Source of the DNA: Chitinophagaceae bacterium IBVUCB2
GTDB lineage: Bacteria; Bacteroidota; Bacteroidia; Chitinophagales; Chitinophagaceae
Assembly (NCBI GenBank): GCA_002127295.1
Contig: NFUV01000001.1
Location: 1,736,001 to 1,800,000 of the forward strand
Length of the DNA stretch: 64,000 nt
Reading direction: 5' to 3'
Notes under the pieces: model-generated
Seen by the model: only the letters and a program-made list of their open reading frames with translations
What the model was told of the DNA's origin: nothing
The model's database searches: none
Shown here: positions 25,886 to 35,145 of the stretch, piece by piece
Layout: each line of letters opens with the position of its first letter
How positions within the stretch are numbered: position 1 is the stretch's first letter
Program-made: the position numbers and the translations under genes

Positions 25886-27430
25886 TTAATAATTAGGATT
25901 TTGAGTAAGCCTGTTACCACTCAAATCTCTTTGGGCCTGGGGTATTGGAAATAGCTCATGCTTACCATCCACAAAAGGTTTGCCATGTGCTCTTAATACA
26001 GTGCCAGCTCTGCCCTGCCTTACCAGATCAAAGAACCTATCTGCTTCCATCGCTAGTTCAGCTCTTCTTTCATTCCACACATTTGCTTGTGTCAATGTGG
26101 TTGGTAAAAGACCTGATCTTCCTCTTACCATGGACAATTTATTTACACCATCACCACCAGCTCCCATTGCAGATGCTTCTGCATACATCAACAATACTTC
26201 AGCATAACGCATCAGGCGGATGTTTTTAGGTTTGGTGTCTTTGTTGTTTGTAACCTGTGGTGATTCTGCGATCGGACTATGGTAAGCCTTATAACTATAT
26301 CTTTCATTTTCTACAGAATCTTTTGAAGGAACTCTATAACCATCCCATAAAACAGTACCTGTACTGATTGCTGGAGCTACTGCCGTTGGATTAATAAACA
26401 TAATAGTAGCCCCTCTTCTTGTATCCCCTGCTTCATAAAAACTTGCTAAATCAGAAGTCGGGGTGTTAAATCCAAAACCCAAATCATTCCATCCGCCACG
26501 ACCTCTGGGTCCTTGTCCATTACTAAACAAAGGGCTCACTGCATTTTCACCAGCATTAAGACCAGTCTGTACTTCAAAAATTGATTCGCTGTTATTATTT
26601 CCTCCCTGGCCACCGACTGGTTTTTCTCTATGGATAAGGTTGTAATCAGTAACCAATGAATATTTATTAGAAACAATAATTGCATTAGTTAGTTCTAAAA
26701 CCTTCGCCCAATTTTTCTGATAGAGATAAACTTTAGCGAGATAAGCCTGCGCTGCGCCTTTGTTAGCCCTTCCGGTTTGTGTAGCGGCATCGCCTTTCAT
26801 TGGAAGATTATCAACCGCAAATTGTAAATCCTCAATAATAAGCGCATAAATTTCAGCAGCAGTAGCACGGGTATTCAATGCATCGCTGTTTCCTTCCGAT
26901 GGAAGAGGTGCAGTTGTTATTTTTGGCACCCCCCCAAAAAAACGAACAAGATTAAAATAATACAACCCACGTAAAAACCTGGACTCTCCTAATAACCTGT
27001 TTTTTGTGCCTGCATCAATTGTGCTTTTACCCAAAACTTCAATTGCCTTATTAGCACTTATAATAGCATTGAAATGTCCGCTCCAGATATTATTGAAAAT
27101 AAAACTGTTGGGTGTATGTATAAAATTATCGATGTCACCCATTCCGCCACTATTAAAATCGCCGGGAGTACTTCCTTTGTCAGCATCATCACTGGCAATA
27201 TCATTAGTTAATTGCCATAAGAATCCAACGGTTGTATTACCAAAGCCTCCAAAGTAAAGTGTGTTATAAACGCCACCCACCAGTTTTGCCGCAGCATCAG
27301 GATCGGTCAGCGCAAGCACTTCGGTTGTTTGTCCCTGCGGATCAACATCCAAAAAGCTTTTTTTGCAACTGCCCAATAACAATGCAGGCAGTACTATGAA
27401 TGAAAGTTTTTTTATGCTTATATTTTTCAT
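25886..27430 (-). CDS. SusD/RagB-family outer-membrane lipoprotein
   Basis: A 514-residue SusD homologue. The lipobox LLLGSC near residue 22 is followed by KKSFLDVDPQGQTTE, typical of SusD starts. The TPR-like core is seen in RFLRGLYYFNLVRFFGGVPKI near 150 and the C-terminal half ends with the family motif WNERRAELAMEADRFFDLVRQG near 455. SusD forms the lid over the SusC porin and binds the oligosaccharide at the surface. It is 22 bases downstream of susC, as in every PUL. Confidence 0.95.
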   Translation of the reverse strand: MKNISIKKLSFIVLPALLLGSCKKSFLDVDPQGQTTEVLALTDPDAAAKLVGGVYNTLYFGGFGNTTVGFLWQLTNDIASDDADKGSTPGDFNSGGMGDIDNFIHTPNSFIFNNIWSGHFNAIISANKAIEVLGKSTIDAGTKNRLLGESRFLRGLYYFNLVRFFGGVPKITTAPLPSEGNSDALNTRATAAEIYALIIEDLQFAVDNLPMKGDAATQTGRANKGAAQAYLAKVYLYQKNWAKVLELTNAIIVSNKYSLVTDYNLIHREKPVGGQGGNNNSESIFEVQTGLNAGENAVSPLFSNGQGPRGRGGWNDLGFGFNTPTSDLASFYEAGDTRRGATIMFINPTAVAPAISTGTVLWDGYRVPSKDSVENERYSYKAYHSPIAESPQVTNNKDTKPKNIRLMRYAEVLLMYAEASAMGAGGDGVNKLSMVRGRSGLLPTTLTQANVWNERRAELAMEADRFFDLVRQGRAGTVLRAHGKPFVDGKHELFPIPQAQRDLSGNRLTQNPNY

Positions 27431-27452
27431 ATCGTTATCAATTAAGAGTTGA

Positions 27453-30400
27453 TTAAAGACCTATGTTAATACCAAAAGCAAAAGTTCTGGTAGTAGGATA
27501 GATAGCAGATTCAATACCTGCTGCCAATGTACCACCATTACTAATTTCAGGAGTAAAGCCGCTGTAGCCAGTAAATGTGGCCACATTTTGTGCGGTTACA
27601 TAAATCCTTACACTTTGCATTTTTATTTTTGACAATAAGCCTGTTGGAAATGTGTAACCAAGAGTAAGATTATTAATACGGAAGAAATCGCCTTTTTCCA
27701 GGAAATACGATGAAGCAGGAAGCTCATTGGTATTAGCTCTTGGAATATTGGTATTCGTGTTATTAGGTGTCCAACGATTATTAGCAACTTCTGTTTCTAC
27801 ATTATCTCTAAAGTCACCACGGGCAGCTTTTTTACCATTATAAATTTTTCCTCCGGCAGTTCCATAACCCCCAAAAGAAAAATCAAATGTTCTAAAGCTC
27901 ACACCCCCATTAACACCAAAAGTCATTTTTGGCTGGTATGAACCATGATAAATTCTATCATCCGCATTAATAATATTGTTCTTGTCAATATCCCGGTAAA
28001 TAAGATCGCCGGGCTTAGCACCTGGTTGAGCGGAAGCCGCAATTTCAGCGGCAGTTTGGAAAATGCCAACTACATCCCAAAGGAAAAAGCTACCAATGGG
28101 TTGTCCGTTGTCAGATTTTGTTGTTGTACCTTGTCCGCCAACACCCCCATCAGAAATAGCTTGTCCGCCATTAAGATTATCAATTTTGTTTTTGTTGAAA
28201 GCTATATTACCTCCAATATTATATTTCCAGTCCTTGTTGATATTATCACTCCAATCAAGACTCAGCTCAACACCTTTATTGGTAAAAGAAGCGGCATTAG
28301 TAATGTACTCATTATTTGGATCCCCTAAAATTGCCGGGATCGGAATACGCACCAACGCATCTTCTGTTTTTCTGTTATACAAATCAACTGAACCCGATAA
28401 CCTGTTTTTTAATAATGAAAAGTCCAGGCCGATATTTGTTTCCGTTGTCACCTCCCATTGGAGATTTTGATCTGCTAATTCGGCCAAACGGATATTCAAG
28501 AACTCCTGTCCATTAAAGAAATAAGGAAGATTTATTGTTGCCAATGGAATAAACAAATTGCTTGGTATACCATCGTTACCAACTTTACCATAGCTGGCAC
28601 GCAATTTCAAATTGTCGAAAACTTTCTGGTTGTCCATAAATTGCTCGCCGCTAATTACCCAACCTGCACCAACTGAAGGAAAGAATCCCCACCTGTTGTC
28701 TTGTGGCAAACGGGAGCTTCCATCATATCTTCCGGTAGCAGTTAAAAAATATTTATCCTTGAAATTGTAATTCAATCTTGCGAGATAGGAGTTGCGGGTA
28801 GATTTATCTCCTGAGTTGGTATTGGTAGCGCCAATTGAAGAACCAGCACCCAAATACCATTGGTCTTTATCTTCGGGTACATCAATTCTGGTACCGCCTA
28901 AAGCATTACTTTTTATTTGCTCAGCAGTAGTACCTACTAAAAAATTCACATTATGGTCGCCGAATCTTTTAGCTATGGTTGCCGTATTATCCCATACCCA
29001 ACGATTGCCCTGACTTTCTTCAACTGTTAAGCGGCTATTGTTTCTAACCTGGTTACTACCTGCGGTTAAGAAAACATTATTAGGACCAGCATTGGCGTAT
29101 TTATACCCATAAGAAACACTTCTGAAATTGTTTTTATCAACCCCAAAACTTGTTCTTAGTGTAAGCCAGGTTAACGGCTTAAGTTCCGCTACAATGTTTG
29201 CCTGGAAACGATCTCCTATTCCAGAGTTGTTATTTTTATCCTGATCCAAAATTGGATTACCAACGTTGTTAGACAAGGAAGTGTTACCGTATAGATCTCC
29301 CTGTTTAGCCAGCACATAAGGTGCGGCACGATAGGCAACATTAAAAGCACCAAGATCCACATTTCTTACATCAGAACGACTATAAGAAAGCAAGGTTGAT
29401 ACTTTGAAATTTTTAGTGATCCTATAATCGTTGTTATTTCTTAGTGTAAAGCGTTTGAAATTATTTGTTCTGATAATACCTTCATCTGTTAAATAACCTG
29501 CACTTAAGAAATAATTTATTTTATCGCCACCACCTGATAACGATATATTATGATTTTGAAAGAGCCCTCTTTTTAATATTTCATCATACCAATCCGTATT
29601 ACCACCACTGTTCAGCATGGATTGTGTAACAATACTATCGCCACTACCATAATAAACGCTGGCTTCATTTATATAGCCTGCATATTGATTGGCACCGGCC
29701 ATATCTACTAAGCGGGTAGCTTCTTTTATACCTACCGTAGCATCATAATTAATAACCATTCTGCCTGATTTACCTTTTTTGGTAGTAATAAGAATTACAC
29801 CATTAGCGGCTCTCATACCATAGATGGCAGTTGCAGATGCATCTTTTAAAATTTCCATGCTAACAATATCAGCAGAGTTGATGTTCCTGATATCATCATT
29901 TATTATTCCATCCACTACATATAAAGGATTTGCACCGGCAAGCATTGTGCCTGTACCACGGATGCGAATGATTGGTAGTGCATTAGGATCACCACTGGTA
30001 ATTACCTGCACACCAGCCACTTTACCCTGCACAGCTTGTGTAGCAGTAAGTACTGGTTGCTTCGCTAATTCTGCACCGGATACAGAAGCAACAGCTCCGG
30101 TAAGATCTTTTTTACGGGCAGTTCCATAACCGATCACTACAACTGCATCTTGTATTTTTTCAGAAAGTTTTAAGCTTACATCAATGCTGGACTTCCCAGC
30201 TACTGCTGTTTCAAAAGTTTCATAGCCCACAGAGCTAAATACTAATACAGCATCATCGGGAACTGTAATCGAGAAATTTCCATTAGCATCGGTAGTTGTT
30301 CCGGTTCTTGTTCCTTTTACGGATACAGATACACCAGCAAGTGGCTCACCTGTAGCGGAACTTACTTTTCCTGATACTCTAATTTCCTGATCGTTAATTA

Positions 30401-30776
30401 CAACAGAAGGTCCTCCTTCCTTTAAGACAATAAGATTGGAACCAAGTACTTTATATCCAATTCCGGTATTGGCTAAAATCTTATCCAATACTTCGGATAC
30501 AGTGGCTTCCACCACATTGAGTGTTACACGAGGTTTCCCTTTTACAGCATCTTCTGTAAACAGGAAACGATAATCGCTTTTCTTTTCGATAGCGAATAAT
30601 ACTTTTTTGATTTCCGCTTCATTCATTTTGAGGGTGATTCTCTCCTGAGACCATCCATTAGCAGAAACCTGCAGGCAAGCAAATAATAGCAGAGCAGTCG
30701 TAAGTTTCATAATTCTGGCAATCTTTAAATAACAAAGAACCTTTTTTGAAACAGAGGCTGTTTCATTTTTTTTCAT
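27453..30776 (-). CDS. SusC/RagA TonB-dependent transporter with STN domain
   Basis: A 1107-residue outer-membrane transporter. After the leader come an STN secretin/TonB signalling domain (about 48-120), a carboxypeptidase-regulatory-like barrel (about 130-210, SGKVSSATGEPLAGVSVSVK), the plug (VVVIGYGTARKKDLTGAV near 213) and the 22-strand beta-barrel ending in IGL. It imports oligosaccharides with TonB energy. The STN domain is the marker of transporters that signal through FecR to an ECF sigma factor, and both partners lie directly upstream. A second ATG 22 codons in (MKLTTALLLFACLQ) would give a shorter signal peptide and is possible. Confidence 0.96.
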   Translation of the reverse strand: MKKNETASVSKKVLCYLKIARIMKLTTALLLFACLQVSANGWSQERITLKMNEAEIKKVLFAIEKKSDYRFLFTEDAVKGKPRVTLNVVEATVSEVLDKILANTGIGYKVLGSNLIVLKEGGPSVVINDQEIRVSGKVSSATGEPLAGVSVSVKGTRTGTTTDANGNFSITVPDDAVLVFSSVGYETFETAVAGKSSIDVSLKLSEKIQDAVVVIGYGTARKKDLTGAVASVSGAELAKQPVLTATQAVQGKVAGVQVITSGDPNALPIIRIRGTGTMLAGANPLYVVDGIINDDIRNINSADIVSMEILKDASATAIYGMRAANGVILITTKKGKSGRMVINYDATVGIKEATRLVDMAGANQYAGYINEASVYYGSGDSIVTQSMLNSGGNTDWYDEILKRGLFQNHNISLSGGGDKINYFLSAGYLTDEGIIRTNNFKRFTLRNNNDYRITKNFKVSTLLSYSRSDVRNVDLGAFNVAYRAAPYVLAKQGDLYGNTSLSNNVGNPILDQDKNNNSGIGDRFQANIVAELKPLTWLTLRTSFGVDKNNFRSVSYGYKYANAGPNNVFLTAGSNQVRNNSRLTVEESQGNRWVWDNTATIAKRFGDHNVNFLVGTTAEQIKSNALGGTRIDVPEDKDQWYLGAGSSIGATNTNSGDKSTRNSYLARLNYNFKDKYFLTATGRYDGSSRLPQDNRWGFFPSVGAGWVISGEQFMDNQKVFDNLKLRASYGKVGNDGIPSNLFIPLATINLPYFFNGQEFLNIRLAELADQNLQWEVTTETNIGLDFSLLKNRLSGSVDLYNRKTEDALVRIPIPAILGDPNNEYITNAASFTNKGVELSLDWSDNINKDWKYNIGGNIAFNKNKIDNLNGGQAISDGGVGGQGTTTKSDNGQPIGSFFLWDVVGIFQTAAEIAASAQPGAKPGDLIYRDIDKNNIINADDRIYHGSYQPKMTFGVNGGVSFRTFDFSFGGYGTAGGKIYNGKKAARGDFRDNVETEVANNRWTPNNTNTNIPRANTNELPASSYFLEKGDFFRINNLTLGYTFPTGLLSKIKMQSVRIYVTAQNVATFTGYSGFTPEISNGGTLAAGIESAIYPTTRTFAFGINIGL

Positions 30777-30923
30777 ACTTTAGATTTGAAGGGTTAAATA
30801 ATGAAGTTCCCGGTATGAGAGCTTCCCTTTACATGTTAACCTGGTGGAGGCTCCGTTGCACCGGAGTCTCCTTTTTTATTATTCTATTACGAAGTGTTGA
30901 TATAAATAGTCATAGCATAAGCA

Positions 30924-32030
30924 TTAGCGGTTAATAATAATTTTGTTTCCCGTCTGTTTATAACGAAATGATATAAATTCTTTCAACGCATCCAGTGCCT
31001 GTATCACCGTTTCATTCTCAAAAATTCCATTCAGTCTTTTTTGGCCGATTTTGGTATCTTTTATTTCTATCTCCACGCCGTACCAACGCTGCATTTTTAC
31101 AGCCAATTCTGCAAACGATTCATCTCTAAACACCAGCTTATTATCAATCCACTGGGTTTCTGCTACAGAACTATCTGAAGAACCATATTTGAGTTTGTTA
31201 ATAGCAACCAATGTATTAATAGAAGGTTCTGCTGAAGGAGTGGGAATGGTTGTTTTCGGTTCTTCTTTCTCAATAACCCTGCTGTTTTCAATAACCAGTT
31301 TTTCGCTGGGCACCAATATTATTTTATCGTTGGGCCTGTTCTTAATTGTCACCTCAATACTACCGCGGAGCAAACTGGTTTCTGTTCTTTTATCTTCCGG
31401 ATATGCTTTTACATTAAATACTGTTCCCAGCACTTTTATATTAATGGCAGAAGTGTGAATAATAAAAGGTTTGTCTTTCATTTTTACCACATCAAAATAC
31501 CCCTCACCTATAAGTATAACTTCTCTTAGTTTTTGCCCATATTCTTTATCATAAGTGAGCTTGCTGCCTGAATTTAGCCAAACGACCGTGCCGTCTGGTA
31601 ATTGTACTTTCGACTTAGAGCCTTGCCGGGTAGATATTTCATTTATTTCCGCAGCTAGTTGACCATTCGGGTTTTTATTTCCCGACAGCTCATTAAATGC
31701 AAAAAAGCCCAAAGCAACTATTAAAACCGCTGCGGCAGCCCAATACCATTTTGCTTTTCTGTTTGAAGCGACAAAAACCGGCTCTTCAGTATGTTCATCA
31801 TTAAAAGGGATATTCATTTCAGCCATGCGGTGCAGATGAAGCATGTAGGCATCTTCTGCATGGATTTCGTCCTTTAGAGGGTGATTTTTTAAAACTCCGC
31901 CTATGTTTTGGACAGCAAACTGCCATTCAGGATGCTCATGAATAAGATTCTCCAGTTCATGTAGCTCATCCGCAGAAGTTTCTCCCGACAATTTCTTTGC
32001 TAGCAGTATCCAAAATTTTTCCTGGCTCAT
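30924..32030 (-). CDS. FecR-family anti-sigma factor
   Basis: About 368 residues from the ATG at 32030; an upstream in-frame ATG at 32060 is also possible. The N-terminal cytoplasmic part (KFWILLAKKLSGE) binds the sigma factor, one membrane helix lies near residues 97-118 (WYWAAAAVLIVALGFF), then come the periplasmic FecR domain (RQGSKSKVQLPDGTVVWLN near 150) and the C-terminal DUF4974/STN-like domain (ESFAELAVKMQRWYGVEI near 305). It senses the STN domain of the adjacent SusC and frees the sigma factor when substrate is transported. It is 35 bases downstream of the sigma gene stop if started at 32060, 64 if at 32030. Confidence 0.93.
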   Translation of the reverse strand: MSQEKFWILLAKKLSGETSADELHELENLIHEHPEWQFAVQNIGGVLKNHPLKDEIHAEDAYMLHLHRMAEMNIPFNDEHTEEPVFVASNRKAKWYWAAAAVLIVALGFFAFNELSGNKNPNGQLAAEINEISTRQGSKSKVQLPDGTVVWLNSGSKLTYDKEYGQKLREVILIGEGYFDVVKMKDKPFIIHTSAINIKVLGTVFNVKAYPEDKRTETSLLRGSIEVTIKNRPNDKIILVPSEKLVIENSRVIEKEEPKTTIPTPSAEPSINTLVAINKLKYGSSDSSVAETQWIDNKLVFRDESFAELAVKMQRWYGVEIEIKDTKIGQKRLNGIFENETVIQALDALKEFISFRYKQTGNKIIINR

Positions 32031-32094
32031 TGTCTTGGTTAGTGTAATATTATAAGACAACCAGTTGCAACTGTTACCCTTAAGGGAATCGAAA

Positions 32095-32685
32095 TTATTT
32101 TTTCAGGGAGAGTTGGGGTAGTGGAGATCCTTTTACCTCAAAATGCATGCAGCGGGCTATGCGGCGAAGGCCTATTGCCATTTGAGCCTCTACGGTTTTC
32201 ACTGATAACTGAAGCAGTTCAGCTACTTCTCTATATTTCAATCCATCTTCTTTAATCAGCTTAAATATCAACCTGCAACGGGGCGGCAGTTCATTAACTG
32301 CTTTTTTAATCTGCCGCATCATTTCCTCTGTTATCATTAACTCTTCCGGATTAAAATAAATACTATTCATTTGAACCAGCCATTCTTCTGGGGATCCATT
32401 TACCTGCCTTTTTTGCTTATTTAGCCTGTTACAAGCCAGATTTTTTACCGTGGTATAAAAATAAAGGCGGGGAGATTCTATTGAAGTTAACCGATCTTTT
32501 TTCTGCCAGATTCCAATAAAAACGTCTGAGACCAGCTCTTCAGCTTCTTCTCCAGACTTAAGAATTGAATAAGCAAACTGTTTGAGGCGGCTATGCAGCA
32601 GCACAAACAATTCCTTGTAAGCAACCTGGTCATTATACAAGGCAATTGCAGATAGCAATCTTTTTATATGATCATTTTCAAGCAT
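32095..32685 (-). CDS. ECF sigma-70 factor of the PUL
   Basis: A 196-residue ECF sigma factor. Region 2 is seen in KQFAYSILKSGEEAEELVSDVF near 35-55 and the following WQKKDRLTSIESPRLYFYTTVKN, and region 4 in LPPRCRLIFKLIKEDGLKYREVAELL near 135 with the recognition helix VKTVEAQMAIGLRRIARC. It belongs to the Bacteroidetes ECF group paired with FecR. First gene of the putative sigma-fecR-susC-susD cascade, so external glycan would switch on the whole locus. Confidence 0.94.
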   Translation of the reverse strand: MLENDHIKRLLSAIALYNDQVAYKELFVLLHSRLKQFAYSILKSGEEAEELVSDVFIGIWQKKDRLTSIESPRLYFYTTVKNLACNRLNKQKRQVNGSPEEWLVQMNSIYFNPEELMITEEMMRQIKKAVNELPPRCRLIFKLIKEDGLKYREVAELLQLSVKTVEAQMAIGLRRIARCMHFEVKGSPLPQLSLKK

Positions 32686-32732
32686 CGTCAGCAGTCCTGT
32701 AAATCTAAGAAATACATTCCTACTAAAGCTGA

Positions 32733-32763
32733 TTTGATTAACAGGCTTTTTTCTTTATTTTTG
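32733..32763 (+). promoter_or_regulatory. Promoter of tRNA(CAT)
   Basis: TTTG (32733-32736), a 19-base spacer and TATTTTTG (32756-32763) form a textbook Bacteroidetes promoter. The mature tRNA starts 63 bases after it. Confidence 0.75.
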
Positions 32764-32825
32764 CAGCCCCAATTCGAAAGAAGGGGAAATACGAAAAAAT
32801 TTAAAGCTCTTTTATATACATTTTT

Positions 32826-32899
32826 GGACCCATAGCTCAGTTGGTTAGAGCACCTGACTCATAATCAGGGGGTCGTAGGATCGTGCCCTACTGGGTCCA
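32826..32899 (+). tRNA. tRNA with CAT anticodon (elongator Met, or Ile2)
   Basis: A 74-base cloverleaf: acceptor 32826-32832 with 32892-32898, D-stem GCTC/GAGC, anticodon stem CCTGA/TCAGG around loop CTCATAA, 5-base variable loop, T-stem GTAGG/CCTAC, discriminator A. CCA is not encoded. The CAT anticodon fits elongator methionine or, after lysidine modification, isoleucine-2; the sequence does not settle this. The T-loop is ATCGTGC instead of the usual TTCGANN, which exchanges the T54-A58 pair to A54-T58. It is followed by two GC-rich hairpins. Confidence 0.93.
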
Positions 32900-32919
32900 C
32901 TTGAATAATACGGGAGGTC

Positions 32920-32937
32920 GCCCCGAAGTATCGGGGC
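32920..32937 (+). terminator. GC-rich hairpin downstream of the tRNA
   Basis: A 7-bp stem (32920-32926 with 32931-32937) around a 4-base loop, without a T tract; it may help 3' processing of the tRNA precursor. Confidence 0.4.
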
Positions 32938-32953
32938 TGATTCACCTGTTTTC

Positions 32954-32979
32954 GCCCCGGCCAAAACCGGGGCATTTTT
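32954..32979 (+). terminator. Terminator of the tRNA(CAT) transcript
   Basis: GCCCCGG (32954-32960) pairs with CCGGGGC (32967-32973) across a 6-base loop and runs into a T-rich tract. Confidence 0.8.
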
Positions 32980-33051
32980 ATTGAAAATCAAAAGGTTCTT
33001 TAACCTTTTGTTAACCGGGATGAAAATACATTTGTCCCCTACTTAAAAATT

Positions 33052-33777
33052 ATGAAGAAGATTTTACTGCTTTCAATCTGTGCTTTTTTTAGTATTTCGC
33101 TGTTGGCACAGGAAACACCTGCTACTCCAAAGAAAAAAGAAAAAATTGACTTGTCTAACCGGTCAAATGATCATTTTTTGATTCAATTAGGCTACCTGGG
33201 CTGGTCGGGCATTCCAGACACAATCAATACAAGCGGCTTTTCAAAAACGATCAACGTTTATTTCATGTTCGATTTCCCTTTCAAGACTAATCCACACCTG
33301 AGTATGGCTTTTGGTCCGGGTATAGCCTCTGATCATATGCTATTTACCAAAACCAATGTAGGCATCAAAGATCTTACTCCAACATTGCGTTTTACGAACG
33401 TGGGAGATACAAATAATTTCAAAAAAACAAAACTGGCAACAGTTTACCTGGAGGCTCCGGTTGAATTTCGGTATGCTGCCAATCCATTAACTGGTAAAGG
33501 AATTAAAGCAGCAATAGGAGTAAAAGTAGGTACCCTTATTAATGCACATACCCGGAATGCTAAACTGCAAAACAAAAGCGGAAGTGATATTAACGATTAT
33601 GTAATGAAAGAAGCCAGCAAGAATTTTTTCAACAAAGTAAGATTGTCTGCTATGGCCCGGGTGGGAGCAGGACATTTTAGTTTATTCGGTAGCTATTCAT
33701 TTTCTCCATTATTGAAAGACGGCTCCGGACCTGAAATAAGACCTTTCTCAATTGGTTTAACCTTAAGCGGTTTATAA
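33052..33777 (+). CDS. Outer-membrane beta-barrel protein (PorT-like)
   Basis: A 241-residue exported protein: signal peptide 1-19 (ISLLAQ), a short charged linker with KKKEKIDLSNRSNDH, then a run of amphipathic strands (HFLIQLGYLGW, INVYFMFDFPF, LSMAFGPGIASD) and a final strand ending in GL, typical of small Bacteroidetes outer-membrane barrels. Function is unknown. A TACATTTG -7 element at 33027-33034 is present with a TTTG at 33007-33010 (spacer rather short at 16). A terminator follows at 33813-33844. Confidence 0.82.
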   Translation: MKKILLLSICAFFSISLLAQETPATPKKKEKIDLSNRSNDHFLIQLGYLGWSGIPDTINTSGFSKTINVYFMFDFPFKTNPHLSMAFGPGIASDHMLFTKTNVGIKDLTPTLRFTNVGDTNNFKKTKLATVYLEAPVEFRYAANPLTGKGIKAAIGVKVGTLINAHTRNAKLQNKSGSDINDYVMKEASKNFFNKVRLSAMARVGAGHFSLFGSYSFSPLLKDGSGPEIRPFSIGLTLSGL

Positions 33778-33812
33778 GATTATAACTACCATTTGTTTTA
33801 AACATATTTATC

Positions 33813-33844
33813 AAAAGCGATTCAGTAAAAGGGATCGCTTTTTG
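33813..33844 (+). terminator. Intrinsic terminator after the beta-barrel gene
   Basis: A 9-bp stem (33813-33821 with 33834-33842) with A-rich 5' and T-rich 3' flanks, 36 bases after the stop codon. Confidence 0.75.
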
Positions 33845-33944
33845 TTTTTACCTCAATTTTCCATCAGACCTATGCACTAAATAGCCAAATAAGATAGTAG
33901 TACATTTGCACATCCTTTCGCTATTGTGAAAGGCATTTTTAATT

Positions 33945-35135
33945 ATGCTGGATAAGAAAAATAGTATTTTACAAGAAGAGAAAGCTGTACTGGTTGGTGT
34001 AATACAAAAAGACCAAACCGAACAACAGGTAAATGAGTATTTGGATGAGTTAGCTTTTTTAGCCGAAACCGCCGGGGCAATTACTGTAAAACGATTTACG
34101 CAAAAACTACAACATCCCGATAGCCGCAGTTTTGTAGGTAAGGGGAAATTGGAAGAAATAGGTAAATATGTAAAAGGTAAGGATGTCCGGGTTGTTATTT
34201 TCGACGATGAGCTAACCGGTGCACAGATAAATAATATTGAAAAAGCAATTGAGGTTAAAGTAATCGATCGATCTGATCTTATTCTTGACATTTTTGCAAG
34301 ACGAGCAAAAACTGCGCAGGCTAAAGCACAGGTAGAACTGGCACAATACCAATATATATTACCGAGGCTTCGTGGTATGTGGAAACACCTTGAACGGTTG
34401 GGAGGTGGTATTGGTACAAGAGGACCGGGTGAAACAGAGATTGAAACGGACCGTCGTATCGTAAGAGATAAGATTTCATTGCTACGCAAAAGACTACTAG
34501 AAATAGATAAACAAGCTTATACGCAGCGGAAAGACAGAGGCGAGTTCATACGGGTAGCATTAGTTGGTTATACCAATGTAGGCAAATCAACCATTATGAA
34601 CCTGCTTAGTAAAAGAGATGTTTTTGCGGAGAATAAATTATTTGCCACCCTTGATACCACAACCAGTAAAGTTGTTTTTGATACCACTCCTTTTTTATTG
34701 AGTGATACCGTCGGATTTATCCGCAAACTTCCTCACCATTTGGTAGAAAGTTTTAAAAGTACATTGGATGAAGTAAGAGAAGCAGATATTTTACTGCATG
34801 TAGTTGATATTTCTCATCCGGCATATGAAGACCAGTTGGGTGTGGTGAATAAAACATTACAAGAGTTAAATGCTTTTGAAAAACCTACGCTGACCATATT
34901 TAATAAAATGGATTTGTACGAAGCACAAACTTTTGACGAGTGGCTGGAAGACAGCACCAAAGAAGAAATACTGCAAGATCTGCGTGACAGATGGAATAAT
35001 GAAACTAACGGTAATGCTGTTTTTGTTTCTGCCATCGAAAAAAGGAATATTGATGTATTGCGCCAAAATATACTGGAAAAAGTAAGAGAGTTGTACCGCA
35101 TACGCTATCCATACAAAACAGACTTTCTGTATTAA
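33945..35135 (+). CDS. hflX: GTPase HflX
   Basis: A 396-residue HflX. The N-terminal glycine-rich domain includes SRSFVGKGKLEEIGKYV near 65 and the linker GGGIGTRGPGETEIETDRR near 155, a HflX signature. The G domain has G1 GYTNVGKST near 205, G3 DTVGFI near 250 and G4 FNKMD near 320. HflX splits stalled or hibernating 70S ribosomes under stress. A TACATTTG -7 element lies at 33901-33908. A large antisense open frame over its 5' half is a shadow. Confidence 0.95.
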   Translation: MLDKKNSILQEEKAVLVGVIQKDQTEQQVNEYLDELAFLAETAGAITVKRFTQKLQHPDSRSFVGKGKLEEIGKYVKGKDVRVVIFDDELTGAQINNIEKAIEVKVIDRSDLILDIFARRAKTAQAKAQVELAQYQYILPRLRGMWKHLERLGGGIGTRGPGETEIETDRRIVRDKISLLRKRLLEIDKQAYTQRKDRGEFIRVALVGYTNVGKSTIMNLLSKRDVFAENKLFATLDTTTSKVVFDTTPFLLSDTVGFIRKLPHHLVESFKSTLDEVREADILLHVVDISHPAYEDQLGVVNKTLQELNAFEKPTLTIFNKMDLYEAQTFDEWLEDSTKEEILQDLRDRWNNETNGNAVFVSAIEKRNIDVLRQNILEKVRELYRIRYPYKTDFLY

Positions 35136-35145
35136 ATAATTTTCG

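Noticed and set aside
33848-34489. 213-codon minus-strand open frame
   Set aside because: Antisense to the start of hflX, whose product is a clear family match.
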